Origin: Streptomyces sp. NBC_00237
GTDB taxonomy: Bacteria > Actinomycetota > Actinomycetes > Streptomycetales > Streptomycetaceae
NCBI RefSeq assembly: GCF_026342435.1
Contig: NZ_JAPEMT010000003.1
Location: 62,001-126,000 of the forward strand
Direction: 5' to 3'
DNA: 64,000 nucleotides
The notes below the pieces were generated by a model that saw only the letters and a program-made list of their open reading frames with translations, was not told the DNA's origin and made no database searches. Below, piece after piece: positions 53,676-61,983 of this stretch. Numbering within the stretch: the stretch's first letter is position 1; the number at the start of each line of letters is the position of its first letter. Position numbers and translations under genes: made by a program.

Positions 53676-54011
53676 CCTCCTTGGGTGGCGGGGCCGCCCC
53701 CCGGGGGGCGGAACGGGCGGGCAAGGGGGCGGCACCCTCGCTCCGGGCCCACCCCGGAGCCGCCCGCCGTTACCTCCGCCATCAGGTGCGCCGGACCCCG
53801 GTGCGCCTGCGGCGGGCCGCCCCAGACCCTTCCCCAAGCTCTCAACTTCGTTCGAGCAGGGGAGACCCCATCCTTCACCTGAACTCGCGAGGCTTGGGGG
53901 TCGGACGTGCGGGTGCGTTGGGGCTGGGCGCGCAGTTCCCCGCGCCCCTGAAGGGGCATGCTTCGCAGCCCCGAAGAGCAAGGGAGCGTACGCGCGGCGG
54001 AGCCTCACAGG
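53676..54011. repeat. Streptomyces-type intergenic repeats between convergent genes
   Basis: GGTGCGCCTGCGGCGGG (53800-53816) matches 40154-40170. GCGCAGTTCCCCGCGCCCCTG from 53930 and the TGCTTCGCAG that follows match the copy at 13891. GC-rich hairpins (CCCCCCGGGGGG-type near 53697) are present. No gene is credible here. The elements may serve as transcription stops for both flanking genes. Confidence 0.7.
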
Positions 54012-55460
54012 TCAGGCGGCAGTGGCACCGAACCACCGTTCCAGCGCCGTGCGCAGGTCCGCTGGGGACGAGCCGACCCACGCCACGTGCCCGTCCGGCC
54101 GCAGCAGCACCGCCGGTGCGTCCAGTTCCTCGCTCGCGTCCACGACGTGGTCGACCCGGTCCGCCCAGCCCTCCACCGACAGCCGGCCGTCCGTACGGTC
54201 GAGCAGCAGGCCACGGCCGGTGTGCATCAGGTCGTACAAGGTGCCCTGCTTCAGCCGCAGGTCCCGCATCCGGCTGCCGAGCAGCGCGTGGCCCTCGCCG
54301 AAGTCGTAGCGGACGTCGACCGCCGTGATCATGCCGGTGATGTAGCGGTTCACCTCTTCGAAGTCCATCAGCTTCGTGAAGATCTCGCGCAGCGCCGTCG
54401 CCCCCGGGTCGGCCCCGAGTAGCGTGATCTGCGCGCGGGTGTTGTCGAGCACGCGCGCGCCCACCGGGTGACGTTCGGTCTCGTACGTGTCCAAGAGGGC
54501 CTCGGGCGCCCACCCGTTGACCGCAGCGGCCAGCTTCCAGCCCAGGTTGAACGCGTCCTGCACGCCCAGGTTCAGGCCCTGCCCGCCGGTCGGCGGGTGG
54601 ATGTGCGCGGCGTCGCCCGCCAGGAACACGCGGCCGTCCCGGTAGCGCTCGGCCTGCCGGGTGGCATCGCCGAACCGTGACAGCCAACGCGGCGAGTGCA
54701 CACCGAAGTCGGTGCCCGCGAACGCCCGGAGCTGTTTCTTCATCTCGTCGAGCGTCGGCTCGGCCGTCCGGTCCTCCGCCACGCCGTCGGCAGGCACGAC
54801 GATGCGCCACAGCCCGTTCTCGCTGGGGCTGACGGCGAACCGCAGCTGCGTCTTGTTGACTTCGGCGACGGCTGCGGCGACCGTCTCCGCGTCGGCGGTC
54901 AGCTCCATCTCGCCCAGCATCGTCTCCACCGTGGCGGCCAGGCCGGGGAAGTCGATTCCGGCCAGCTTGCGCACCGTACTGCGACCGCCGTCGGCCCCGA
55001 CGAGATAGCGCGAGCGCAGCTTCGTACCGTCCGCGAGCTCGACGGTCACTCCGTCGGCGTCCTGGTCGAAACCGGTGACCGTGCAGCCGCGTCGTATCTC
55101 GACGCCGACAGCGAGGGCGTGCGCGTTGAGTATCTTCTCGGTGGTTGGCTGAGGGCTGGCCACGCCGAACGGGTGCGCCGTGTCCAGCTGTTCGGGCCAC
55201 GGCTTGGTGATCCCCCCGAAGAGGCCGCCCACCTGGAACTTCTCGCTCTCCGCGAGGAAGGCGTCCAGCAGGCCGCGCTGAGCCATCACCTCGACGCTGC
55301 GTGCGTGCAGGCCCTGGCCCCGGGACTGCGTGGTCGGCTCGGTGAGCCGCTCCAGCACGACCACCCGTACGTCGTGCAGGCGCAGTTCGGCGGCCAGCAT
55401 CAGACCGGTCGGTCCGCCGCCCGCGATGATCACGTCGTGCGCGTCGATCGTGTCGCTCAA
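54012..55460 (-). CDS. rox: FAD-dependent monooxygenase, rifampicin monooxygenase (Rox) type
   Basis: A 482-aa class A flavoprotein hydroxylase. FAD motifs are DVIIAGGGPTGLMLAAELRL and LAGDAAHIHPPTGGQGLNLG, with the DG motif LVGADGGRSTVRK. Segments such as GTDFGVHSPRWLSRFGDATR, EIRRGC and SVEGWADRVDHVVDASEELD match what I know of the actinomycete Rox family, which oxidises and linearises rifampicin. The TTG start has GGGGA 5 nt upstream. A RAE-like site 50 bp upstream supports rifamycin control. Other aromatic hydroxylase roles remain possible. Confidence 0.78.
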   Translation of the reverse strand: MSDTIDAHDVIIAGGGPTGLMLAAELRLHDVRVVVLERLTEPTTQSRGQGLHARSVEVMAQRGLLDAFLAESEKFQVGGLFGGITKPWPEQLDTAHPFGVASPQPTTEKILNAHALAVGVEIRRGCTVTGFDQDADGVTVELADGTKLRSRYLVGADGGRSTVRKLAGIDFPGLAATVETMLGEMELTADAETVAAAVAEVNKTQLRFAVSPSENGLWRIVVPADGVAEDRTAEPTLDEMKKQLRAFAGTDFGVHSPRWLSRFGDATRQAERYRDGRVFLAGDAAHIHPPTGGQGLNLGVQDAFNLGWKLAAAVNGWAPEALLDTYETERHPVGARVLDNTRAQITLLGADPGATALREIFTKLMDFEEVNRYITGMITAVDVRYDFGEGHALLGSRMRDLRLKQGTLYDLMHTGRGLLLDRTDGRLSVEGWADRVDHVVDASEELDAPAVLLRPDGHVAWVGSSPADLRTALERWFGATAA

Positions 55461-55510
55461 GGAAATCCCCGTCTCTCGGTAGGTCAGATGGGCGATTCTG
55501 CGTCATGATC

Positions 55511-55531
55511 GGGGCCTTGCGGCAAGTCCCC
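55511..55531 (-). promoter_or_regulatory. Rifamycin-associated element (RAE)-like inverted repeat
   Basis: On the minus strand GGGGACTTGCCGCAAG followed by GCCCC closely resembles the RAE inverted repeat found upstream of actinomycete rifamycin-inactivating genes, with one extra base in the left arm. It lies 50 bp before the rox start. Confidence 0.7.
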
Positions 55532-55570
55532 CCGTGGGTTATAAGTTGAGAGTGCCGGAGGTGCGGTGCG

Positions 55571-55930
55571 TCACCCTTCCGAGCCGTCCCTCGCCGCGAG
55601 CGTCGTCGCGGCGCGTTCGCCGCCCGTGTCGAAGTGCCTGTCCAGATAGGCGTCCGGGGCGAGTTCGCTGTCCCGCATCAGGGAGAAGACCTCGCTGCCG
55701 ATGCCGGGGGCACCCTCGTCGCTGAAGAGCGCGAAGGTCTGGACGAAGCCGAGGTACTCCGTGCCGTCGAGGCCCTCGCAGTACTCGGCGGCCTCCTGCT
55801 CGGCCGCGGCCATGGCGGCGTCGGAGTCGGTGACGTGCCAGAGCGTGATGCGTTCCTCGTAGGTGTTCAGATCGCGGTGCCGGTAGACGGTGCGCGCGGA
55901 GAACCACGACGTGGCGGATTGTTCGGGCAT
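55571..55930 (-). CDS. DUF4288-like small protein
   Basis: A 119-aa protein. WFSARTVYRHRDLNTYEERI followed by TLWHVTDSDAAMAAAEQEAA fits the DUF4288 pattern (WysaR ... YEER ... A-E-A). Function unknown. GGAG is 7 nt before the ATG. It precedes rox on the same strand with a 110-bp gap containing the RAE-like site, so rox probably has its own promoter. Confidence 0.72.
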   Translation of the reverse strand: MPEQSATSWFSARTVYRHRDLNTYEERITLWHVTDSDAAMAAAEQEAAEYCEGLDGTEYLGFVQTFALFSDEGAPGIGSEVFSLMRDSELAPDAYLDRHFDTGGERAATTLAARDGSEG

Positions 55931-55961
55931 GGCGGCTCTCCGGGGAAGTGTGGGGCGAGGG

Positions 55962-56540
55962 CTACGGGAACTGCGGGGCGTCGGCGACGAGGCTGCGGAA
56001 GGTCGTCGCCGGGTCGGCGTCCAGCTCCGGGAGGCTGCCGCCGAGTTGCAGCGTCGCGAAACCGTGGGCCAGTGACCAGGCGGCGAGTCCCGCCCGTCGG
56101 GCGTCGGGGTTGCGCCCGGATTCGGGGAGGTCCTCGACGCCGGAGCGCAGAGGAGCGTACGCGCGCGCCTTGGCGGCGACGAGTTCCGGAGCGTCGTCGT
56201 GGAGCAGCCGGGGCTGGAACATCACCTCGAAGTGCGCCGGGTGGGAGAGGGCGAACTCCACGTACCGTGCGCCCATTTCGCGCAGCCGGTGCGGGGCGTC
56301 CGCCGGGACCTCGCCCAGCGCGGCGGCCAGCAGGTCGAAGCCCTCGGTCGCGATGGCGGTGAGCAGGCCGGCCTTGTCCTTGAAGTGATGGGCGGGTGCC
56401 GCGTGCGAGACCTCGGCGCGGCGGGCGAGGTCACGGAGGCTGATCCCGGTGACTCCTTCGCCCGCGATGACCTCCAGGGCGGCGCGGAGGACTGCCTGGC
56501 GCAGGTCTCCGTGGTGGTACGAGGTGTGTGTTGCTGCCAT
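55962..56540 (-). CDS. TetR-family regulator with WHG-type C-terminal domain
   Basis: A 192-aa TetR repressor: SYHHGDLRQAVLRAALEVIA, then GVTGISLRDLARRAEVSHAA as helix-turn-helix and a C-terminal helical domain (RYVEFALSHPAHFEVMF). The promoter predicts a leaderless message (TTGTCA, 18 bp, TAGCAT, 6 nt, ATG). The divergent SCO6745-family gene is its likely target, through repeats in the shared gap. Confidence 0.88.
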   Translation of the reverse strand: MAATHTSYHHGDLRQAVLRAALEVIAGEGVTGISLRDLARRAEVSHAAPAHHFKDKAGLLTAIATEGFDLLAAALGEVPADAPHRLREMGARYVEFALSHPAHFEVMFQPRLLHDDAPELVAAKARAYAPLRSGVEDLPESGRNPDARRAGLAAWSLAHGFATLQLGGSLPELDADPATTFRSLVADAPQFP

Positions 56541-56546
56541 GGGTGG

Positions 56547-56631
56547 ATGCTATCCCCTGGATCTTGGCAGTGACAAGTAGGCATTGACAAGATGGGGGCG
56601 GGGAGGTGAACTGTATCTAGGCGGTGGCAAG
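56547..56631. promoter_or_regulatory. Leaderless TetR promoter and three direct repeats
   Basis: GGCAGTGACAAG (56566), GGCATTGACAAG (56580) and GGCGGTGGCAAG (56620) are direct repeats in the divergent gap. The first overlaps the TTGTCA -35 of the TetR gene (-10 TAGCAT, 56547-56552). Repeats on both sides of the region suggest that one protein controls both genes. Confidence 0.5.
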
Positions 56632-56681
56632 TTGGTGCCGTTCGCAGAGCAGTGAGTCCGTGGCAGCGAAGGAGAACCGAG

Positions 56682-57560
56682 ATGACGCACCGTCCGAGCA
56701 CCGCCCGGCAGATGTGGCAACTGCTGGAGCCCGTGCACGCCACCGTCTACTACGCGGCGGAGTCCTTCGAGGCGGCCGAACGCCTCGGGTACGCCGTCGA
56801 CGAGCGCTGGCCCGCCTATTTCGCCTACCGCGCCGCGCCGCTCGGCGCGGTGGGCCCCGGCCTGGTGAACGCGCTCTTCTACAGCTTCAGTCCGCGCATG
56901 GTGGAGCGGTACGCCGCCCCGGCCTGGCGGATCGCGACGCCCGAGCAGGTGCTCGTGGCCCGCAGCGAAGCCGTGGACCGGGCCCTGCGCAGGCTGTTCG
57001 GCGACCGGATCGGTTCGCCGGACCTCCGGGAGGCGGCGGAGCTCGCACGTCGCGCGGCCGAGGCGGCGGACACGGCCGGGCGGCCCATGGCCGCGGCCAA
57101 CGCCGCACTGCCCTGGCCCGACGCGCCGCACCTGGTCCTCTGGCAGGCCGCCACCGTCCTGCGCGAACACCGGGGCGACGGCCACCTCGCCGCCCTCCAG
57201 GCCCACGGCATCGGACCGGCCGAGGCGCTGGTCTCGCACGCGGCCGTCGGTGCCGCACCCGCTGAGGTGTTCGGCAGCAGGCAGTGGAGCGAGGAGGAGT
57301 GGGCGGGGGCGGGTCGAGGGCTCGCCGCGCGTGGTCTGCTGGAAGGCGACGGCACCGCCACGGCCGAAGGTCTCCGGGTCCGCACCGCCGTCGAGCACCT
57401 CACCGACGAACTCGCCGTCGCGCCCTGGAACGCGCTCGCGCCCGACGAGGTCGCACGCCTGTCCGAACTCCTCCTGCCCCTGGTGCTCGACATCGTCGCC
57501 ACCGGACTCCTCCCGGAGCGCAGCACCCTCGGCATCGGGATGAAGTACGGGGACGAGTGA
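56682..57560 (+). CDS. SCO6745-family protein
   Basis: A 292-aa protein. ARQMWQLLEPVHATVYYAAE, WPAYFAYRAAPLGAVGPGLV and NALFYSFSPRMVERYAAPAW are the hallmark opening of the SCO6745 family of actinomycete proteins, with a winged-helix-like C-terminal half (SEEEWAGAGRGLAARGLLEG). Function unproven. AAGGAG 7 nt before the ATG decides this start over one 30 nt upstream. Confidence 0.82.
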   Translation: MTHRPSTARQMWQLLEPVHATVYYAAESFEAAERLGYAVDERWPAYFAYRAAPLGAVGPGLVNALFYSFSPRMVERYAAPAWRIATPEQVLVARSEAVDRALRRLFGDRIGSPDLREAAELARRAAEAADTAGRPMAAANAALPWPDAPHLVLWQAATVLREHRGDGHLAALQAHGIGPAEALVSHAAVGAAPAEVFGSRQWSEEEWAGAGRGLAARGLLEGDGTATAEGLRVRTAVEHLTDELAVAPWNALAPDEVARLSELLLPLVLDIVATGLLPERSTLGIGMKYGDE

Positions 57561-57580
57561 GGGGGCAACGTCCGTGCGGG

Positions 57581-57810
57581 GAGGCCGAGATGATGCTGAC
57601 GGGGTGACAGGTGCGGTCGACCGCAAGGGGGGGAGGTATCAGGAATCATCGGCCGAAGTCCTTCACATGTCGACACCAGTCCTCACAGGAGGCGGGTTGC
57701 CAGAAAGGTTGCCGATGGAGGAGTGTTGTCGTGAGGCAACCTTTCTCGGCCTCGGAATCTTCCTCTACTCGATGGGGTGAGGGGCCCGCACAGCGGGCCT
57801 TCTACGTTTG
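57581..57810 (+). ncRNA. Structured leader or small RNA with terminator, unknown class
   Basis: Three nested signals: GAGGCCGA (57581-57588) pairs with TCGGCCTC (57746-57753) as a closing helix; AGAAAGGTTGCC (57702-57713) pairs perfectly with GGCAACCTTTCT (57735-57746); and GGCCCGC-ACA-GCGGGCC (57783-57799) with TTCTACGTTT forms an intrinsic terminator. CATCGGC at 57647 could compete for GCCGATG at 57711. This resembles an aptamer plus attenuator ahead of the phosphatase gene, or a free-standing small RNA. It matches no riboswitch class I know. Confidence 0.55.
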
Positions 57811-59574
57811 GCGCTTTCTTCCAGGCAAGCAACTACGCAGCAGGCGGGTGCCCAGCAGGCGGGTGCCCAGCAGGCGGGTGTCCAACAGGCACGCGCGACC
57901 GGACCAGACGGTTCTCGCGGTGACGGCCGGGCGTGGCACGCGGCGCCGTATCCGGCACTCGTGGTGGACGGACGGGACACGGTCCGCCATGCCAACGAAG
58001 CCGCCGAGGCCCTCTTCGCGACAGCGGCAGCGGCAGCGACGGCAGCAGCAGCGACTGCGACTGCCACAGCGACAACGGCCAAGGGCCCGTGCGCGGGGCG
58101 TCCCCTCGCGGAAGTGGTTCCGGACTGGCTCCTGCGCGCGCACCGGCAGCGCCGTACCGCAACGCGGTCGGAGACGGCACGCGGTCCGGTCGGCGACCGT
58201 ACCTTCGAAGCGCACCCCGCCCGGCCGGACGACGAAGGCACCGTCGTGTGGTGGCTCGTCGACGACACCGACCAGGTGCTCGCCCGGGAGGCCCTGCGGC
58301 TGGAGCGCGAGCGCACCGCCTTCCTCACCCGGGCGTCCGACCGGCTGCTCTCCTCCCTCAACCTGGACCGCTGCATGGACGCCACCGCCCAGCTCGCCGC
58401 CGAGCACCTGGCCGACGCGGCTCTCGTGGTCGCCCCGGCCAGCGGGCACCGGCTGCCCGCCGTGGCGTGCGTCAGGGGCGGCAGCCCGGTGCGCTCGCTC
58501 AGGACCGCCGACCCGCACGACGTGCCGGGGCTCGGCGAGGCGCTGCAGGGCTTCCCGCCGGTTCCCTCGCGGTGGATCGACCCGGCCGCCGCCCCCGACT
58601 GGGTGGTTCCGGACGGTTTCGGCGAGGTCGGTTCGATCGTCGTGACGCCGCTGCCGGGACACGGGGTCCCGGCGGGCGCGCTCATCCTGCTGCGGCGTGC
58701 CGGGGAGCGGGAGTCCAGCGCGTTCAGCGAGGAGGAGGAGGTCTTCGCCCGGCTGTTCGCGTCGCGCGCCGGGGCCTCGATGTCGGCCGCCCGGCTGTAC
58801 GCGGAGCAGTCCGCCATCACCGAGACCCTGATGCGGGAACTGCTCCCGCCGGTCCTGCACCAGGTCGCGGGCATGGAGTTCGCCGGTGGCTACCGGCCGT
58901 CGCAGGACACCGAGCGGGTCGGCGGCGACTTCTACGACGTCCACCCGGCCGCCGCCGACGGCGAGGCGTCCCTCGCGGTGCTCGGCGACGTGTGCGGCAA
59001 GGGCCTCGACGCGGCCGTGCTCACCGGCAAGATCCGCAACACCCTGCACGCCCTGCTCCCGCTGGCCGACGACCACCAGCGCGTCATCGACCTCCTCAAC
59101 GGGGCGCTGCTCAACTCCCACCACGCCCGCTTCGCCACCCTGGTGCTGGCCTCGGCGGTGCGCGACGAGGATCGCGTACGGCTGCGGCTCAGCAGCGCCG
59201 GACACGCCGCGCCCCTGCTCGTACGGGCCGACGGGCGGGTCGAGGAGGCCGACACGAGCGGCACGCTGGTCGGGGCGATGCCCCGGGTGCCGACGCGGAC
59301 GGTGCAGGCGACGCTGGCTCCTGGCGAGAGCTGCGTGCTCTACACGGACGGCATCACCGAGGCGCGGGGCGGACCGCTGGGCGACGCCATGTTCGGTGAG
59401 GACCGGCTGAAGGCGGCGCTGGCCGACTGCGCGGGCATGCCCGCGACGGCCGTCGTCGAGCGGGTGCAGATGCTGGCGTCGCAGTGGGTGGGCGGCGGTC
59501 GCCACGACGACATGGCGGTCCTGGTCATCTCGGCGCCGCGAGCGGTTCGACGGCGGGAGAGGTCCGTCCGGTGA
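57808..59574 (+). CDS. PAS/GAF-domain PP2C phosphatase of the SpoIIE/RsbU type
   Basis: About 588 aa. A PAS-like segment (YPALVVDGRDTVRHANEAAE) is followed by a GAF domain (about 165-345) and a SpoIIE-type phosphatase with metal motifs GGDFYDV, LGDVCGKGLDAA, DGITEAR and GGRHDDMAVL. Such enzymes dephosphorylate STAS anti-anti-sigma factors. The TTG start directly follows a terminator hairpin and is uncertain. The N-terminus has AQQAG repeats and an Ala/Thr tract. It heads a unit with a B12-binding protein and an STAS protein, its probable substrate. Confidence 0.88.
   Translation: MALSSRQATTQQAGAQQAGAQQAGVQQARATGPDGSRGDGRAWHAAPYPALVVDGRDTVRHANEAAEALFATAAAAATAAAATATATATTAKGPCAGRPLAEVVPDWLLRAHRQRRTATRSETARGPVGDRTFEAHPARPDDEGTVVWWLVDDTDQVLAREALRLERERTAFLTRASDRLLSSLNLDRCMDATAQLAAEHLADAALVVAPASGHRLPAVACVRGGSPVRSLRTADPHDVPGLGEALQGFPPVPSRWIDPAAAPDWVVPDGFGEVGSIVVTPLPGHGVPAGALILLRRAGERESSAFSEEEEVFARLFASRAGASMSAARLYAEQSAITETLMRELLPPVLHQVAGMEFAGGYRPSQDTERVGGDFYDVHPAAADGEASLAVLGDVCGKGLDAAVLTGKIRNTLHALLPLADDHQRVIDLLNGALLNSHHARFATLVLASAVRDEDRVRLRLSSAGHAAPLLVRADGRVEEADTSGTLVGAMPRVPTRTVQATLAPGESCVLYTDGITEARGGPLGDAMFGEDRLKAALADCAGMPATAVVERVQMLASQWVGGGRHDDMAVLVISAPRAVRRRERSVR
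57838..57882 (+). repeat. Three tandem 15-bp units in the phosphatase N-terminus
   Basis: CAGCAGGCGGGTGCC occurs three times (one base differs in the third), encoding QQAGA units. A second low-complexity Ala/Thr tract lies at about 58020-58080. Confidence 0.88.
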
Positions 59575-59605
59575 AGTCCGGTGAAGTCCGGTGAGGTCCG
59601 GTGAA
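59566..59605 (+). repeat. Four tandem 10-bp units at the phosphatase stop codon
   Basis: GTCCGGTGAA repeats four times (third copy GTCCGGTGAG). The first unit holds the TGA stop. Confidence 0.9.
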
Positions 59606-59632
59606 CGGGCGTTCTCGGGGCAGGCTCAGCGC

Positions 59633-60823
59633 ATGAGCCCGCACACAGCTCCCGACCGCCCCAGCGGCCCCGGCACCCTCGCAGGCGCCGGCTTCCCCGG
59701 TACGGGCCCCGCCGCGCCGCCCGGCCACGCCGATTCCCGCGCCCCGGCCGTCTACGCCGACCGGTTGTGGGAAGCCGTCGGCGCGGGCGACGAGTACGAG
59801 GCCACCGACACCGTCCTGGACGCCCTCGACGACGGGCTGCCCGCCGAGGACGTGCTGCTGGAGGTCATCGCCCCCGTACAGGCGAAGGTCGGTGTCGAAT
59901 GGGCCGCCAACCGCATGACCGTGGCCCAGGAGCACACCGCCACCGCCATCAACGACCGCGCGGTCGCCGCTCTCGCCCAGCACACGGCGGTGCGGCGCAC
60001 GGCAGCCCGGCGCACCCCGTCCGGAGCCCCCGCGTCCGGAACCCCCGCGTCCGCCCCCGCCAAGGGCCGCATCGCGGTCGCCTGCGTCGACGGCGAGTGG
60101 CACGCCCTGCCCGCCCGCATACTCGCCGAAGTGCTGAAACTGCGCGGCTGGCAGGTCGACTACCTCGGCGCGCAGGTCCCCACCCCGCACCTGATCGGCC
60201 ATCTGCACCGGTCGGCCACCCAGGTGGTGGCCCTCTCCAGCTCCATCGCCACCCGGCTGCCCACCGCCCACGCCACCATCACCGCCTGCCAGGCCACGGG
60301 CGTGCCCGTACTGGTCGGCGGGGCGGCCTTCGGGCCGGACGGCCGGTACGCGCGCCTGCTCGGAGCCGACGCCTGGGCCCCCGACGCCCGCTCCGCCGCC
60401 GACCTCCTCGACGCCGACCGGCTGCCGGGCCCGCCGCACGCGCACCAGCCCCTGGACGACCTCCCGCACCTGGCCGACCAGGAGTACACGATGGTCGCCC
60501 GCACCCATGCCGAACTGGTCAAGGCCGCCTTCGTCGGCCTCGAAGAGCGCCACCCGGACATGCGCGCGTACACCGAGCGGCAGCGCGAGCACACCGCGGA
60601 GGACCTCGCCCACATCGTGAGCTTCCTCGCCACCGCGCTCTACACCGACGACCCCGATCTCTTCACCGGCTTCCTCCGGTGGACCGCGGGCATCCTCGTT
60701 GCGCGCGGCGTCCCCGCCGACTCCCTGTGCCCCGCACTCGACATCCTCGGCGGGGAACTGCGGGACTTCCCTCGCGCCGGCCGCTTCCTGACCCTCGCCA
60801 CGGACGCCCTCAAGGCCATGTGA
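59633..60823 (+). CDS. CarH-like cobalamin-binding protein without a DNA-binding domain
   Basis: A 396-aa protein. Residues about 40-115 are the four-helix B12-binding cap with the W-x9-EH motif (Trp90, Glu100, His101) that marks the light-sensing CarH group. Residues 144-285 form the Rossmann-like B12 domain with the lower-ligand pattern E155-W-H157-x-x-P (CarH has ExHxxG). The MerR helix-turn-helix of CarH is replaced by a disordered Pro-rich start. A helical C-terminal domain (about 285-396) may be a globin-like sensor or partner-binding module. It sits between a SpoIIE-type phosphatase and an STAS gene, so it probably feeds light or B12 status into partner switching. Confidence 0.85.
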   Translation: MSPHTAPDRPSGPGTLAGAGFPGTGPAAPPGHADSRAPAVYADRLWEAVGAGDEYEATDTVLDALDDGLPAEDVLLEVIAPVQAKVGVEWAANRMTVAQEHTATAINDRAVAALAQHTAVRRTAARRTPSGAPASGTPASAPAKGRIAVACVDGEWHALPARILAEVLKLRGWQVDYLGAQVPTPHLIGHLHRSATQVVALSSSIATRLPTAHATITACQATGVPVLVGGAAFGPDGRYARLLGADAWAPDARSAADLLDADRLPGPPHAHQPLDDLPHLADQEYTMVARTHAELVKAAFVGLEERHPDMRAYTERQREHTAEDLAHIVSFLATALYTDDPDLFTGFLRWTAGILVARGVPADSLCPALDILGGELRDFPRAGRFLTLATDALKAM

Positions 60824-60869
60824 CGAGCGCTGCCGTTCCCCCCATCACCTCCGGCCCCGGAAAGCCCGC

Positions 60870-61265
60870 ATGACGACGATGCCCCCGCGCCCGATCCCGC
60901 CGACCCGCCGGATCCGTCCGCATCCGCTGCACGTGCAGGCCGTTCCCCGAGACGACGGAACCGTACGCCTCGAACTGCACGGCGACCTCGACTACGACCA
61001 CGCCGACCGCCTCCTGACCGCCGTACGCGAACAGCTCGCCGACCGCCCCGGGCTGCGCGAACTCCGGCTGGACTGCGCCGACGTGGCGGCGGTCGACTCC
61101 ATGGGCCTGTCGGTCCTGCTCATGGTCCACCGCGCCACCGCCGCCGCCGGAGCCCGTCTGCACCTAGACGCCCGTACGCCGGCCCTGGAGCGGCTGCTCC
61201 AGATCACCGGCACCCTGGAGCACTTCACCGGACGCGGGACGGAGCCGACGTCCGAGACGCACTGA
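60870..61265 (+). CDS. STAS-domain anti-sigma factor antagonist
   Basis: A 131-aa STAS protein. RLELHGDLDYDHADRLLTAV and LRLDCADVAAVDSMGLSVLL carry the conserved phosphorylatable Ser77 in DSMGLS. Such proteins, when dephosphorylated, bind an anti-sigma kinase and free a sigma factor. The phosphatase at the start of the operon is the natural partner. No anti-sigma kinase or sigma gene lies in the window, so the downstream target is unknown. Confidence 0.88.
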   Translation: MTTMPPRPIPPTRRIRPHPLHVQAVPRDDGTVRLELHGDLDYDHADRLLTAVREQLADRPGLRELRLDCADVAAVDSMGLSVLLMVHRATAAAGARLHLDARTPALERLLQITGTLEHFTGRGTEPTSETH

Positions 61266-61281
61266 GAGCCGGGGGAGACGG

Positions 61282-61983
61282 TCACGCACCGCCCGGCCGC
61301 ACCAGCCCCGTCTCGTACGCCATCACCACCACCTGCGCCCGGCTTGCCAGGTTCAGTTTCGTCATCGCCCGGTTGAGGTGCGTCTTGACCGTCGCGCCGC
61401 TGATGAACAGCAGCTCCGCGATGTCCGCGTTCGACAGTCCGCGCGCGGCCATCCGCAGCACCTCCACCTCGCGGCCCGTCAACTGGTCCAGATCCGGCGG
61501 TAGTTCAGGGGGCAGGGCGGCCTGGGTCTCGTGGTTCTCCGTTCGTACGGCGAAGGACTCGACCAGCCGCCGGGTGACGCTCGGCGCGAAGAGCGAGTCC
61601 CCGCCCCGCACCGCGTTCACCGCCGCCAGCAGCCGTTCGGGCCCCGAGTCCTTCAGGAGGAAGCCGGAAGCGCCCGCGCGCAGCGCCCCGTACACGTACT
61701 CGTCGAGATCGAAGGTCGTCAGGATGAGGATCCGGGGCGGCGGGTCCCCGGCCTCCGCCAGGATCCTGGCCGTCGCCACGATGCCGCTCATCCCGGGCAT
61801 CCGGATGTCCATGAGGACGACGTCCGGGCGCAGTGCGGCGGCGAGTTCGACGGCCTCCGCGCCGTCGGCGGCCTCGCCCACGACGTCGAAGCCGGGGGCG
61901 GCACGCAGCAGTCCCACCAGCCCGGCGCGGATCAGGAACTGGTCGTCGACGACGAGGACCCTCGTCGCCTCCTGAGCACTCAT
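61282..61983 (-). CDS. NarL/LuxR-family response regulator
   Basis: A 233-aa regulator: receiver domain with VVDDQ and Asp59 in VLMDIRMPG, Lys in LLKDSGP, then a LuxR-type helix-turn-helix (LTGREVEVLRMAARGLSNAD, ISGATVKTHLNRAMTKLNLA). The ATG overlaps the stop of the kinase gene (ATGA), so the pair is coupled. Target genes are unknown. It converges on the STAS gene with 16 bp between them. Confidence 0.93.
   Translation of the reverse strand: MSAQEATRVLVVDDQFLIRAGLVGLLRAAPGFDVVGEAADGAEAVELAAALRPDVVLMDIRMPGMSGIVATARILAEAGDPPPRILILTTFDLDEYVYGALRAGASGFLLKDSGPERLLAAVNAVRGGDSLFAPSVTRRLVESFAVRTENHETQAALPPELPPDLDQLTGREVEVLRMAARGLSNADIAELLFISGATVKTHLNRAMTKLNLASRAQVVVMAYETGLVRPGGA

Noticed and set aside
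57581..57810. A c-di-AMP (ydaO) or fluoride riboswitch
   Set aside because: Some words look similar (GGCCGAAGTCC, GGGGTGA), but the conserved core blocks of either class are not present in the right order.
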